Part shown: positions 52,102 through 61,694 of the stretch, piece by piece
Layout: each line of letters opens with the position of its first letter
Numbering within the stretch: the stretch's first letter is position 1
Origin: Chitinophaga niabensis
GTDB taxonomy: Bacteria; Bacteroidota; Bacteroidia; Chitinophagales; Chitinophagaceae
Assembly: GCF_039545795.1 (NCBI RefSeq)
Contig: NZ_CP154260.1
Span: forward strand, 3,415,001-3,479,000
Length of the DNA stretch: 64,000 nt
Reading direction: 5' to 3'
Made by a program: the position numbers and the translations under genes
Notes under the pieces: model-generated
The model's input: only the letters and a program-made list of their open reading frames with translations
What the model was told of the DNA's origin: nothing
Database searches by the model: none

Positions 52102-52893
52102 ATGGCTTTTTTATCGAACGGCCCCGAATTCACCGGCTCTCTTGGCAACATGTCCTTCTACAAAATGAAGGGAACAGACAAGATCGTAGTCCGCAAAAAA
52201 GGAGGTGCCTCCAAAGAACAGATCAAAACGTTACCGGCTTTTGCCCGCACCCGGGAGAACAATGCGGAATTCAGTGGCTGCGCCAATACCGTTAAAAGCA
52301 TCCGCAACGCACTCTTTCCCTTAAACAAACTGGCGGATTACAATTTCACACCAACGCTCACCACGCTGGCGAAGAACATTCAACTCCTGGACAATGTGAA
52401 TGAAAGAGGAAAACGCGCGGTTAATTTCTCACAATACCGCTACCTGCTGGAAGGATTCCAGCTGAATAAGGACATCATTTTTGATTCCGTGGTGAAGTAT
52501 CCATTGAAAGGGACTATTGAGCGGGAAACCGGCAGCGCGACAATAGACATTCCTCATCTTCATCCGCAACTGAACCTGGAATTCCCATGGAAAGCCCCGC
52601 TTTATCGTTTCGTGATAGGATTTGGTGTGTTTACAGACAGTGCATACAATGGAGCAAATTACAAGGATAAGATCATCCTTCCCAGGGCAAACACTGTTTA
52701 TACAGACTGGCAACCGGTGCAGCAGGCATTCGAAGCGCAGGTTTTTACACTGCAGTTAAACAGTCTTTCAGGAATTGATGATACAAAGAGCATGCTGCTA
52801 TCCATCGGTATTCAAATGGGTACGCCCATTACGAATGCATTCATACAGGAAGTAAAATATGCAAGCTGTGCAAAGATCCTCACAGTAGGATAA
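52102..52893 (+). CDS. Conserved protein of unknown function with 'GSLGNMSFY' N-terminus
   Basis: From ATG at 52102 the product is 263 residues; a longer frame from 52036 would have an uncharacteristic N-terminus. There is no signal peptide. The N-terminus reads 'FTGSLGNMSFYKMKGTDKIVV' (split) and 'RKKGGASKEQIKTLPAFART', a block I recall as repeated in multi-copy hypothetical proteins of Chitinophaga relatives, but no function is known. The rest is beta-rich without recognisable catalytic motif. It lies downstream of the 11-bp repeat array and ends 2 nt before the convergent bestrophin gene. Confidence 0.75.
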   Translation: MAFLSNGPEFTGSLGNMSFYKMKGTDKIVVRKKGGASKEQIKTLPAFARTRENNAEFSGCANTVKSIRNALFPLNKLADYNFTPTLTTLAKNIQLLDNVNERGKRAVNFSQYRYLLEGFQLNKDIIFDSVVKYPLKGTIERETGSATIDIPHLHPQLNLEFPWKAPLYRFVIGFGVFTDSAYNGANYKDKIILPRANTVYTDWQPVQQAFEAQVFTLQLNSLSGIDDTKSMLLSIGIQMGTPITNAFIQEVKYASCAKILTVG

Positions 52894-52895
52894 AA

Positions 52896-53801
52896 TTATA
52901 ATAAATACTGCCCGTCAATCGCCTCCACCGGAGAAGGCAAAGGCTCATGCCCCAGCATCTCCAGGAGGTTGATCTCAATCGTCCGCGTGATGCTATCCAG
53001 CGGCAGGCTCATCATGTTCTGTTCAAAAGGGTTCATGATACTGATCCCGTTCTGATGTGTTACATGGAATACAAATCCGAACAGCCATCCGAAAATAACG
53101 GACCAGTAGCCTATTGATTCTGCAAGCATCAGGGTGTTCATGATCACAAAGATCCAGATGAATACACGGGTGAAGAAAAGATAACTCGGTGGGAAGGCGG
53201 TATTGCGGATACGTTCACATTTGCCCATATCATTACAATGGTTCATCAGCAATTGATTCATATCCCTGAAAAGGAAACCATCTATCGCGCCCTGTTCACG
53301 TAACAGCTGCAGATCTGCTGCCTGGATATCAAGGATGGCATTTGGGATATTACTGCTGTTAGCTACATTTTCTGCTTCCTGCCTGCTGAGATAACCCTCA
53401 TAATAGGGATCGCCGGTTTTACGCAAATTGGCTTTGAGTGCATATAAGAAACCGATGTGGCGGAAGATCATCCTGCGGGCTACATGTGGCGCTTCGTCAC
53501 TGGCGCTCTGATCACAAAAATGCAACAGGTTGCGGCCCCAGGAACGGGAATCATTCACCAGTGAGCCCCAGATCTGCCGGCCTTCCCACCAGCGCCCATA
53601 TGCCTGGTTATTATTAAAGCCAATGAAAAATGCGATGGCTGTTCCCAACACAGTGCTGAAGGTAACGGGGATGGCTACATGCCGTTTCAGCCAGTAGGTG
53701 TCTGCTATATAAGCCAATGTACAAAAGAACAGTATCAACAGGTCCAGCCGCCAGGTAAGGCGGGAGATCTGTACAAATGTGAGTTTATCTCTTAGCAACA
53801 T
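52896..53801 (-). CDS. Bestrophin-family anion channel
   Basis: The product is 301 residues. Bestrophin/UPF0187 features are present: 'WRLDLLILFFCTLAYIADTYW' (split) as first helix, 'TVLGTAIAFFIGFNNNQAYGRW' (split) and 'WEGRQIWGSLVNDSRSWGRN', which include the conserved NNxAYxRWWEGR segment, and two C-terminal membrane helices ('VFIWIFVIMNTLMLAES'). Bacterial homologues form pentameric chloride-type channels in the inner membrane. It is a single gene, convergent with the hypothetical protein 2 nt away. Confidence 0.93.
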   Translation of the reverse strand: MLLRDKLTFVQISRLTWRLDLLILFFCTLAYIADTYWLKRHVAIPVTFSTVLGTAIAFFIGFNNNQAYGRWWEGRQIWGSLVNDSRSWGRNLLHFCDQSASDEAPHVARRMIFRHIGFLYALKANLRKTGDPYYEGYLSRQEAENVANSSNIPNAILDIQAADLQLLREQGAIDGFLFRDMNQLLMNHCNDMGKCERIRNTAFPPSYLFFTRVFIWIFVIMNTLMLAESIGYWSVIFGWLFGFVFHVTHQNGISIMNPFEQNMMSLPLDSITRTIEINLLEMLGHEPLPSPVEAIDGQYLL

Positions 53802-54129
53802 AGTGCAGGCAGTATTTAGGATTACTTACATAAGTTACACTAAAAATAATAATTGATCATTTTTTGCATATCTCCTCCTGCATGTGCTTTCTACCTTTAA
53901 AATAAAAATGAAGCTGCTGGTATATTTCTTTTTTATGCCCTGCAACCAACGTTAAGTTTTCAGAAAAGAAAACTCCCATTATTCAAAAAAATTTCGTATC
54001 TTATATAGGTCATAGAAATACATTGAATTCAGTTCCCTCTTTTTCGCATTCGCGTACCATTTCTTCCAAGCTTGTTTTAACATATTGAATTTGCTGCGTT
54101 TTTATCTCATTCACGGTAAATTCATCAAC
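53802..54129. other. Intergenic stretch without recognisable gene
   Basis: These 328 nt separate the bestrophin and desaturase genes, which diverge. The sequence is AT-rich and must contain both promoters. I see no RNA gene, strong hairpin or repeat. A TTG-initiated extension of the desaturase (from 54085) is possible but not favoured. Confidence 0.6.
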
Positions 54130-54855
54130 ATGCTAATACTCATTTTTTTTGTCATACACTGGTATGCGGCACTTTTTGCACAGACATTCTTCCAGCACAG
54201 ATATACTTCCCATGGCGCGTTTAAAATGAGCCCGTTCTGGGAAAAGGTCTTCTACCTTTTCTCTTACTTCTCCCAGGGCTCTTCTTATATGAGCGCCAGG
54301 GCTTATGGCATCATGCACCGCATGCACCATGCTTATACAGATACAGAGAAAGATCCGCATTCTCCCAAATATTCACCCAATGTATTTGCCATGATGTGGC
54401 GGGCAAGGATGGCTTATCAGCGTATCGTAAAAGGGAAATCAAAAGACAGTGAACACTTCAGCAAAGGGCTGCCGGACTGGCCAACATTCGATAAGTGGGC
54501 AGGATCTTTTTTCAGCCGCATGTTATGGGTGCTGGGATATACAGCTATATACATACTGTTCGCGCCCTCTTTCTGGTTCTTCTTCTTATTGCCCATCACC
54601 ATTGCCATGAGTGCCATACACGGGGCTATCATTAACTGGTATGCACACAAATACGGATACAAGAACTATGAACTGAAGAACACTTCCACCAACCTGTTAA
54701 AACCGGATCTCCTCATGCTGGGTGAATCTTACCATAACAACCATCACAAACATCCCTCTCATGTGAATTTTGGTACAAAGTGGTATGAATTTGATCCGGT
54801 GTATCCTGTTATCCGTGTTTTGAACTGGCTGCATGTCATCCGCCTTGCACAATAA
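54130..54855 (+). CDS. Fatty-acid (acyl-CoA) desaturase
   Basis: From ATG at 54130 the product is 241 residues. The three His boxes of membrane desaturases are present: HRYTSH (residues 23-28), HRMHH (62-66) and HNNHH (201-205), the last inside 'ESYHNNHHKHPSH'. Membrane helices lie around 1-20, 35-55, 130-170. The enzyme would introduce a double bond into fatty acyl chains using a di-iron centre. At 241 residues it is at the short end for the family. A terminator follows 4 nt after the stop. Confidence 0.93.
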   Translation: MLILIFFVIHWYAALFAQTFFQHRYTSHGAFKMSPFWEKVFYLFSYFSQGSSYMSARAYGIMHRMHHAYTDTEKDPHSPKYSPNVFAMMWRARMAYQRIVKGKSKDSEHFSKGLPDWPTFDKWAGSFFSRMLWVLGYTAIYILFAPSFWFFFLLPITIAMSAIHGAIINWYAHKYGYKNYELKNTSTNLLKPDLLMLGESYHNNHHKHPSHVNFGTKWYEFDPVYPVIRVLNWLHVIRLAQ

Positions 54856-54859
54856 AAAT

Positions 54860-54890
54860 GGCCCGTGGGTTAACTCACGGGCCTGCTTTC
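54860..54890 (+). terminator. Intrinsic terminator after the desaturase
   Basis: GGCCCGTG (54860-54867) pairs with CACGGGCC (54876-54883), followed by TGCTTTC. It lies between the convergent desaturase and discoidin-lipoprotein genes. Confidence 0.75.
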
Positions 54891-54907
54891 ATACAAACGG
54901 TAATATT

Positions 54908-55432
54908 TTATTTACCGGCAAACGCTTCTATTTCTGCTATAAAGTTATTCTTCACCGGCCCCTCCAATGCAGTGAGCCGTAGGTACCGTATGGTAACAGA
55001 AGAACTCACCGGGAAACTTTGGGCTGTTTTAGTAGCACCGATGAATACAAGGTTATCGCCCATTAAACTCCAGGTGTTACCATCCGTACTTCCTTCCAGT
55101 TTAAACTTAGTCATGGCATTGGCATTGTTCTGCCTTGCGGTGATCTCTATGGATACCAGTTTGATGGCTGTTTTCATATCGATCCTTATCCAATGTGGGT
55201 AGGGAGGATTTGTTACAGAATAATCAGAATGCCAGTAGGTGGCTATCTTACCATCCAGCAGCATGGAAGCTCCCGCAGCTTCTGCGGTGGTTTCTTCACT
55301 GGAAGCCGTGGCCGTCCATGTACTGCGATCTGCTTTTATAACGGTGGACCTGTCCTGGAAGGTGACTACTTCTGCTTTGCCACAGGCGCTCAGCACAGCG
55401 GCCATCAGCAGGATATATACATTACTTTTCAT
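54908..55432 (-). CDS. F5/8-type-C (discoidin) domain lipoprotein (locus 3)
   Basis: From ATG at 55432 the product is 174 residues with a lipobox (LLMAAVLSACGKAE, Cys17). Residues about 35-172 form a discoidin / F5-8 type C domain: 'STWTATASSEETTAEAAGASML' (split), 'DGKIATYWHSDYS', 'PHWIRIDMKTAIKLVSIEI' and 'VTIRYLRLTALEGP'. Such domains bind carbohydrates. It starts 4 nt after susD and closes locus 3, so it is probably a surface glycan-binding protein that works with the SusC/SusD pair. A longer frame from 55462 would overlap susD. Confidence 0.9.
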   Translation of the reverse strand: MKSNVYILLMAAVLSACGKAEVVTFQDRSTVIKADRSTWTATASSEETTAEAAGASMLLDGKIATYWHSDYSVTNPPYPHWIRIDMKTAIKLVSIEITARQNNANAMTKFKLEGSTDGNTWSLMGDNLVFIGATKTAQSFPVSSSVTIRYLRLTALEGPVKNNFIAEIEAFAGK

Positions 55433-55436
55433 TTGC

Positions 55437-56945
55437 TTACGGGTTTTGAGTGAGGTTAGCATTTACCAGTCTTTCACGGTTGGGAATGAAATAGATCACC
55501 CTGTTATCCGTTGGCTGAATGGTTTGTGTGATATTGGTGGAAGGTGTGTTGTTCAGGGAATGCGTGCCGGGATAATTCCTTTCCAGCGGGCGGTTATTCC
55601 TGAACAGATCATAAGCACGGTGGCCTTCGAAGGCCAGTTCCAGCCTGCGTTCATCTATCACAACATCTAATGCTGTTCTGCCTTCCAGTGCGATGCTCGC
55701 TAAGGTGGGCAATGCAGCACCACTAAGACCGGCGCGCTGGCGGAGTACATTCACATCGTCCAGTGCCAGTTGCGCAGCACCTGATTTGGCATGGGCCTCT
55801 GCGCGGATCAGGTACATTTCTGCAAGGCGCAGGTATACCGGAGAACTCAGGTTGGTAAGCCCTTCCTGGTAATTGTATTTGTTGATGTAATACATGGGCG
55901 TATTAGGCACCAGCCGCGTATTCATACGCACATCCGGAGCAGGCACTGTATAAGGCCAGGCTAGCACAGGGCCGGCATTTGTATAAGGAGAAATGAAAGC
56001 ATGCCGCAGGTCAGCCGGTTGTTTATCCACGAAATCCACGAACTGTTTGCTGGCATAGATCTCTCCCCAGCCGGTTTGCCCCTGGCCGCCTTCACTGTAA
56101 TACATAGAACCGATGGCGCTGAAGTCGCGGTTCTCTGTTTTGATATGGCGGATGCAGAAAATGGTTTCTTTGTTCTCCTCCGGCACACCGCGGAAATAAT
56201 TTTTATAGGCATCTCCGGTGAGCAGGCCGTAACGGGGAGAAGTGATCAGCTTATTGGCATACTCGATAGCTTTTGGATGATCTTCTTTGTAAAGGTACAC
56301 GCGGCTGAGTAAAGCCCAGGCTACTTCTTTGGAAGCGAAGTTATTGTTCTTGGCTTCCGTCATCAGGTCTGCCGCTTTCAGCAGGTCTGCTATCACCAGG
56401 TCATATACCTCTTTCACGGTATTACGTGCAGGGAATTCTTCCTTGGTATCTTCCTTTACAATAGGCACTGCCGGGCCTGCTCCTGCGCCCTGGGGATAAG
56501 GTCTTCCAAAAACGCGCACGAGGTTGAAGTACATCATGGCACGGAGGTAAAGGTTCTCCCCTTTCAGCTGGCGAAGTAAAACGGAAGCATCATCCGGCAC
56601 AAAGGAGATCACTTTATTGGCAGAGTTGATCACAAAATAGGATTGTTGCCATACGTTGTTCACATGGCTCATATCCACTAAGTGCGTATAACGGTAGGCG
56701 TTGGACAAAGCATCTGAAGAAGCCTGCCCCTGGGCAATATTATCTCCCTGGTATTCTGTGAGGAAGTGAATGCTCCGCACATAGTTGGGATTCTTCAGTA
56801 CTGCGTAGGTACCAATGGTGGCAGACTTTACATCGTCCACATTCTTCAATGCCTCGTTTTCATTTTTGGCGGTGGATGGTTCGTAGTACTTCTTACAGGC
56901 CATAGTGGCGGTAAGCAGGAATATGAATATGATTGATGATTTCAT
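55437..56945 (-). CDS. SusD/RagB-family outer-membrane lipoprotein (locus 3)
   Basis: The product is 502 residues with a lipobox (LLTATMACKKYY, Cys17). SusD features are 'NLYLRAMMYFNLVRVFGRPYP' (split), 'AWALLSRVYLYKEDHPKAIEY' (split), 'YLRLAEMYLIRAEAHAKSG' and 'VIDERRLELAFEGHRAYDLFR' (split). It lies 10 nt after susC and 4 nt before the discoidin lipoprotein. As the lid of the outer-membrane channel it binds the oligomeric substrate on the cell surface; the discoidin partner suggests glycan. Confidence 0.95.
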   Translation of the reverse strand: MKSSIIFIFLLTATMACKKYYEPSTAKNENEALKNVDDVKSATIGTYAVLKNPNYVRSIHFLTEYQGDNIAQGQASSDALSNAYRYTHLVDMSHVNNVWQQSYFVINSANKVISFVPDDASVLLRQLKGENLYLRAMMYFNLVRVFGRPYPQGAGAGPAVPIVKEDTKEEFPARNTVKEVYDLVIADLLKAADLMTEAKNNNFASKEVAWALLSRVYLYKEDHPKAIEYANKLITSPRYGLLTGDAYKNYFRGVPEENKETIFCIRHIKTENRDFSAIGSMYYSEGGQGQTGWGEIYASKQFVDFVDKQPADLRHAFISPYTNAGPVLAWPYTVPAPDVRMNTRLVPNTPMYYINKYNYQEGLTNLSSPVYLRLAEMYLIRAEAHAKSGAAQLALDDVNVLRQRAGLSGAALPTLASIALEGRTALDVVIDERRLELAFEGHRAYDLFRNNRPLERNYPGTHSLNNTPSTNITQTIQPTDNRVIYFIPNRERLVNANLTQNP

Positions 56946-56955
56946 GTGTTAGTTT

Positions 56956-59900
56956 TTAGAACCCGATGTTTACACCCAACAGGTATTTTTTGCTGATAGG
57001 ATATTTAGTACCGGAAACACCTTTGGTGGCGCCACCTGCGGTCACAAAAGATACTTCAGGGTCCATACCGGAGAAGTGTGTACCCGTCCAGAGATTATCG
57101 CCGCTGAGGAATACCCTGATGCTGCCGATCTTTAATTTCTGCAATACACTTTCCGGAAGGTTGTACCCCAGGGTGATGTTACGCAGGCGGATGTAACTAC
57201 CGTCTTCCAGGAAACGGGAAGAGGGCTCGTTGGCTGCTTTATTACCTCCCAGCAATGGTTTGGGATGCGTGGCAATATCGCCGGGTTTGGACCATCTGCT
57301 CCAGCCATCAGCCAATACCATCTGGTTGTAACTGTCGTAGATACCATCTGAATCAAAGAACTGGCGGGAACTGTTGAACACCTGGTTGCCTTTTACAAAA
57401 TTGAAGAAAGCGCTCAGGGACAAACCTTTCCAGCTGAAAGTGTTCAGCATACCACCGGTGAACTTAGGCGCAGAGGAAGTACCTGTATATTGAAGTGTAG
57501 CCGCATTGTATGAATTGGTGTAAGTGAGATAGGTTTTACCATCTGCATCGGTAATGATCTTTTCCCATAAAGGATCACCATTGGCGGGGTCCACACCGGC
57601 CCAGATACGCATGTACCATTTATCCATATCCTCGCCAAGCCCTACAGGCTGATTGCTTCCGGGCGAAGCAAACTTATCCTTGCCATTCAGCTTGAGTACT
57701 TCATTCCTGTTAAAAGCCATGTTAAAACTGGTCTCCCATTTGAACTCGCCCGTAAGGTTACGGGTATTGAGCGTGAACTCTATCCCGCGGTTACGCATGG
57801 AACCAATGTTCTCCATGATGTTGGAATAACCACTGGTAAGCGGTAAGGGTTTCAGCATCAGGAGTGAACGTGCCTGCTTGTCATACACGTCTATATTCAG
57901 ATCGATGCGTTTAAAGAAACTGATATCCAGCCCGAGATTATTCACGCGGATCTTTTCCCAGGTAAGATTGGGATTGGCTTTCTGGGAAGGATAGGAACCG
58001 GATTGCCCTGCATAGGAAGCAGACTGATCATAAGTATACAATCCCAGGGAGCGGTAATTGTCTGAAGGAGGGTTACCCACCGTACCATGGCTACCACGTA
58101 TTTTCAGGAAAGTGATCGTGTTATTACCTGCCATGAACATTTCATTGCTAATGATCCAGGAAGCACCCAGCTGATAGAAATTACCACCCGGTGTATTGTT
58201 CCCGAATTTGGAAGAGATATCATGTACATAGGAAGCCAGGAAGAAATACCGGTTGTTGAAATTGTAATCTGCCTGTGCCAGCCATTTGGTAAAGCTGTAT
58301 TCGCTACGGCCGCCGGTAGGTGTTGTTTTGGCTTCCGTGGCGGTGGACATGGCAGTCATGCCCGCAGGGAGGCCACGGCCGGATATACCATTCTCATCAC
58401 CGTAATATTTCTCTGCCTCACCTACACCTAACAACGTGAGATTATGATCTCCGAAGTTATTTTCATAACGGAGCCTGTTAGAGCTGAGCAGGGTATTGTT
58501 GTAACTGATGTTGTGCATCAGCAGCCCTTTATCCGCTGTTCCCTCTTTGGAACGCTGATCATAATACTCAGTTGATTTATAATTATAAATATTAGCCCTG
58601 TTATAGCTGGATAGGGTGATATGTTTGGTGATAGCATAATCCAGGTTCAGGTCACCGTTAAAGCTCATTGCGCGGTTGAAGGACAGATTATATTGCAGGG
58701 AATGCAGGAAATTCTGCTGCTCCCTTCCCAGCCAACCGGTACCACTGCCGAAACGGGGCGTACCATCTGCATTGTAAGGTTTATCCCAGGGCAGATAGGT
58801 ATATGCGCCGTAGAGTGTGCTGCTGTGGTGGTTATTATTCTTGAGGTATTCTCCGTTCAGGAGTACTGCCATCTTGATCTTATCCGTGAGCTTATGCGTT
58901 ATGTTCACCCGGAAGTTATAGGCGGTTCTGCTATTGGTGAGCAGGGTACCTTCTTCTTTATAATAATTACCTGCCGCGTAGAACTGTGTTTTTTCACTAC
59001 CACCTGAAGCAGAGAGTGTATAACTCTGCGTCATGGCCCTGCGGAAAGCAATGTCCTGCCAGTCCGTATCTGTTTTCAACACGGTGTCTGAGCGGGTGGT
59101 AAAAGTTTTCTGGTAATCATATAACTGCTGGGAGTTCATGAGTTTGAACTTGCCGTTATTGGCTTCATTAAAACCCACCACGCTGCTCAGCTCTATCCTT
59201 GTTTTACCGGCTTTACCCTGGCGGGTGGTAACAATGATCACACCATTGGCAGCACGGCTTCCATAAAGACCGGTAGCCGCGGCATCTTTCAGGATAGTAA
59301 CAGACTCTACATCATTGGGATTAAAAGTGCCTCCGATATTACCATCTACTACGATCAGCGGGTTGATACCGGCAGCCAGTGTACCCTGGCCACGGATCAC
59401 CACATTCACGGCAGCAGCAGGATCTCCGGAAGGGGCGCTTACAACCACACCGGAAGCTTTACCCTGTAAAAGACTGTTGAGGTTATTGGAAGTAACGTCC
59501 CGCAGTTTTTCACGGGAAACGGTAGCTACTGCGCTGGAAAGATATTTTACGTTCTTGGAAGAATAGCCTACTACCGTTACGCCTTCAATATCCTTACTGG
59601 CGGGTATCAACTGAAGATTGATGGTTGTTTTGCCCTGGATGGCCACTTCCTTTGTTTCAAAACCAATGTAAGAAACAATGAGATGTGCATCTTCGGGTAT
59701 ATTGGAAATGCTGAACACTCCATCTGAGTTGGTGGTAGCACCTTTGGGCGAGCCCTTTACTTTTACGGATACGCCGGGCAGCGGTACACCTCTGTCATCT
59801 GTAATACGGCCGCTGACAGTCACGGGCGACATATCCGGCAATTCATCCACCGGTTTACGGGAGATGATGATCACCTTATCCTCTATGGTATAATCCAGTA

Positions 59901-60276
59901 GCTGGCCCTGCAGCACTACTTTCAGGAAGGCTTCCAGTGGCTGGTCTTTGGCCTGCACATTAATACTGGCGCCATCCCGAAGGATGGTTTTATTATAGAA
60001 GAATACATAGCCAGTTTGTTGTTTAACAACGGCAAATACTTTAGAGAGTGGTACATCTTTTCCGGAAAATGTAACAGTCTGTGAGCGGGTGCTGGCGCTC
60101 ACGTGCATACAAACGGCAAAGAGGAAAACAGTAGTGATCTTCATCGTGTTCACGATTGTTGTAAAGCAGGGCCGCCGATACGGTACCGGAGCTGACCTTA
60201 CCTCGCTTAGTTTTTTGGTTGCGCCCTCCTGCTTAAGGCAATAGAAGGCATACTTACAAAAAGTGTAGAAATTCAT
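56956..60276 (-). CDS. SusC/RagA TonB-linked outer-membrane transporter with STN domain (locus 3)
   Basis: The product is 1106 residues. After a long leader and signal core (MKITTVFLFAVCMHVSAST) come an STN domain (about 70-125, 'VFAVVKQQTGYVFFYNKTILR' split), a carboxypeptidase-regulatory-like domain (about 152-225, 'VSGRITDDRGVPLPGVSVKVK' split), a plug ('VVGYSSKNVKYLSSAVATVS', 'AAATGLYGSRAANGVIIVTT') and a barrel ending in 'KKYLLGVNIGF'. Its STN domain should signal to the FecR protein at 60475-61635. Its leader shares an ATCAACCT...CAAAAGTATG block with the susC of locus 2. Confidence 0.95.
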   Translation of the reverse strand: MNFYTFCKYAFYCLKQEGATKKLSEVRSAPVPYRRPCFTTIVNTMKITTVFLFAVCMHVSASTRSQTVTFSGKDVPLSKVFAVVKQQTGYVFFYNKTILRDGASINVQAKDQPLEAFLKVVLQGQLLDYTIEDKVIIISRKPVDELPDMSPVTVSGRITDDRGVPLPGVSVKVKGSPKGATTNSDGVFSISNIPEDAHLIVSYIGFETKEVAIQGKTTINLQLIPASKDIEGVTVVGYSSKNVKYLSSAVATVSREKLRDVTSNNLNSLLQGKASGVVVSAPSGDPAAAVNVVIRGQGTLAAGINPLIVVDGNIGGTFNPNDVESVTILKDAAATGLYGSRAANGVIIVTTRQGKAGKTRIELSSVVGFNEANNGKFKLMNSQQLYDYQKTFTTRSDTVLKTDTDWQDIAFRRAMTQSYTLSASGGSEKTQFYAAGNYYKEEGTLLTNSRTAYNFRVNITHKLTDKIKMAVLLNGEYLKNNNHHSSTLYGAYTYLPWDKPYNADGTPRFGSGTGWLGREQQNFLHSLQYNLSFNRAMSFNGDLNLDYAITKHITLSSYNRANIYNYKSTEYYDQRSKEGTADKGLLMHNISYNNTLLSSNRLRYENNFGDHNLTLLGVGEAEKYYGDENGISGRGLPAGMTAMSTATEAKTTPTGGRSEYSFTKWLAQADYNFNNRYFFLASYVHDISSKFGNNTPGGNFYQLGASWIISNEMFMAGNNTITFLKIRGSHGTVGNPPSDNYRSLGLYTYDQSASYAGQSGSYPSQKANPNLTWEKIRVNNLGLDISFFKRIDLNIDVYDKQARSLLMLKPLPLTSGYSNIMENIGSMRNRGIEFTLNTRNLTGEFKWETSFNMAFNRNEVLKLNGKDKFASPGSNQPVGLGEDMDKWYMRIWAGVDPANGDPLWEKIITDADGKTYLTYTNSYNAATLQYTGTSSAPKFTGGMLNTFSWKGLSLSAFFNFVKGNQVFNSSRQFFDSDGIYDSYNQMVLADGWSRWSKPGDIATHPKPLLGGNKAANEPSSRFLEDGSYIRLRNITLGYNLPESVLQKLKIGSIRVFLSGDNLWTGTHFSGMDPEVSFVTAGGATKGVSGTKYPISKKYLLGVNIGF

Positions 60277-60352
60277 ACTTTTGTAACGATTTTAGGTTGA
60301 TTAATAAGAATGTCTTGCCAGACCTTTTATGAAAGAAGCCTGAAATTATCCG

Positions 60353-60379
60353 CAGGGAAATGTTTGCAGCATTTCCCTG
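60353..60379. other. Stem-loop between fecR and susC (locus 3)
   Basis: CAGGGAAATG (60353-60362) pairs perfectly with CATTTCCCTG (60370-60379), followed on the plus strand by TTTCT. In the operon (minus) sense an A-rich stretch precedes it. It matches in position the hairpins of loci 1 and 2. Confidence 0.7.
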
Positions 60380-60474
60380 TTTCTATTTCCGGCCTGTCAT
60401 TGCGTTTTATTCATAACAATACTTTCCTTGCGCCACCTGTGGCGGAGGATCCTTTAGGTTCTATATGTTGATGT

Positions 60475-61635
60475 TTACGGTTGTACGATGAGCCTGCGCC
60501 CCTGTTCGATCCTGAATTTAACGTCGACTTTGGTTAATATTTTCGTCACCTGTGATAATTGTAATGTTCTGGGCAGTTCTCCCTCAAACTGCTGCTCTGG
60601 TATTTTTCCTTCGTAAATAACTTCCAGATCGTACCAGCGGGCCAGTTCCCGCATTACTTCCGGCAGGCTGGCGCCGCGGAAATTAAAGAAACCTGCTTTC
60701 CATGCCGTTACCTGTTCCAGGTTAGCATGCTCCACAATGCTGAGTTCTCCACTATTACTGATCTGTGCCTGCTGGCCGGGCGATAATAAACGGACCTGCT
60801 CATGTGAACGGATGCGCACAGACCCTTCCAGCAAAGTAGTGTGAATACTGGCTTCATCTTCATAAGCATTCACGTTGAACTGTGTTCCTACAACACGTAT
60901 ATCTGCATGTTCATTGATCTGTACAATAAAAGGCTGGGCCGTGTTCCTGTTCACTTCAAAGAATGCCTCTCCTGTTATTTCCACTTTACGCTCCTTACCG
61001 GAGAATACCGTGGGGAAACGAAGGGAGGAAGCCGCATTCAGCCATACTTTTGTTCCATCCGGTAATACCAGCTGAAACTTACGGCCACGGGGTGTGGTGA
61101 TGGTATTGTAACTGATGGCCTCAGCATCTTCCGCATGATAAAGCAGGCTGCCATTATTCAATACTACCTGTGTACCATTCTGTTTTGCTACAAGCCCGTT
61201 ACCCAGGGAATCCAGCACAATGGTTTTGCCGTTTGCGAGCGTGAGGATGGCGCCTTCTTTACCCGGGTTAACGTCGTGTGAACCCTTGGGTGCATTCACC
61301 ACCGGCCCCTTACCTGACCTTTGCTGTAAACCATACCATGCACCGCCGGCTATGCAAAGCACTAATATGGCGGCCGCGGCAGCCCACCAGCGTGGTCTGC
61401 GGGAAATTTCTATCTCTTCTGCAGGGGATTGCTGTAATATACGGTCCACCATACGGTCTTTTTCCCCGGTGCTCAGCATGGTTTCCGCTTTTAGCGAATC
61501 CCAGGCATCCTTTAACAAAGGGTTCATCTCATCCGGGCCCACCTCTTCCAGCAGATGCAGGAACTCTTCCTTTTCTGCGGGTGTGCACTGGTTTTGCATC
61601 CAGCGTTCGAATAATTCAGGTAGTCTTGAATTCAT
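60475..61635 (-). CDS. FecR-family anti-sigma factor (locus 3)
   Basis: The product is 386 residues. It has an N-terminal anti-sigma region (about 5-60, 'LFERWMQNQCTPAEKEEFLHL'), one transmembrane segment (about 84-105, 'WWAAAAAILVLCIAGGAWYGL' split), a FecR domain ('LPDGTKVWLNAASSLRFPTVF' split, 'VEITGEAFFEVNRN', 'TTLLEGSVRIRSH') and a C-terminal DUF4974 domain ('VMRELARWYDLEVIYEGKIP'). It sits about 60 nt after the sigma gene and precedes susC, the standard signalling arrangement. Confidence 0.95.
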   Translation of the reverse strand: MNSRLPELFERWMQNQCTPAEKEEFLHLLEEVGPDEMNPLLKDAWDSLKAETMLSTGEKDRMVDRILQQSPAEEIEISRRPRWWAAAAAILVLCIAGGAWYGLQQRSGKGPVVNAPKGSHDVNPGKEGAILTLANGKTIVLDSLGNGLVAKQNGTQVVLNNGSLLYHAEDAEAISYNTITTPRGRKFQLVLPDGTKVWLNAASSLRFPTVFSGKERKVEITGEAFFEVNRNTAQPFIVQINEHADIRVVGTQFNVNAYEDEASIHTTLLEGSVRIRSHEQVRLLSPGQQAQISNSGELSIVEHANLEQVTAWKAGFFNFRGASLPEVMRELARWYDLEVIYEGKIPEQQFEGELPRTLQLSQVTKILTKVDVKFRIEQGRRLIVQP

Positions 61636-61694
61636 AGTGGTATAATAGGAACAACTAAAGTTTGAAAAAGGGGCTATTGGGCAGGAAAAAAATT

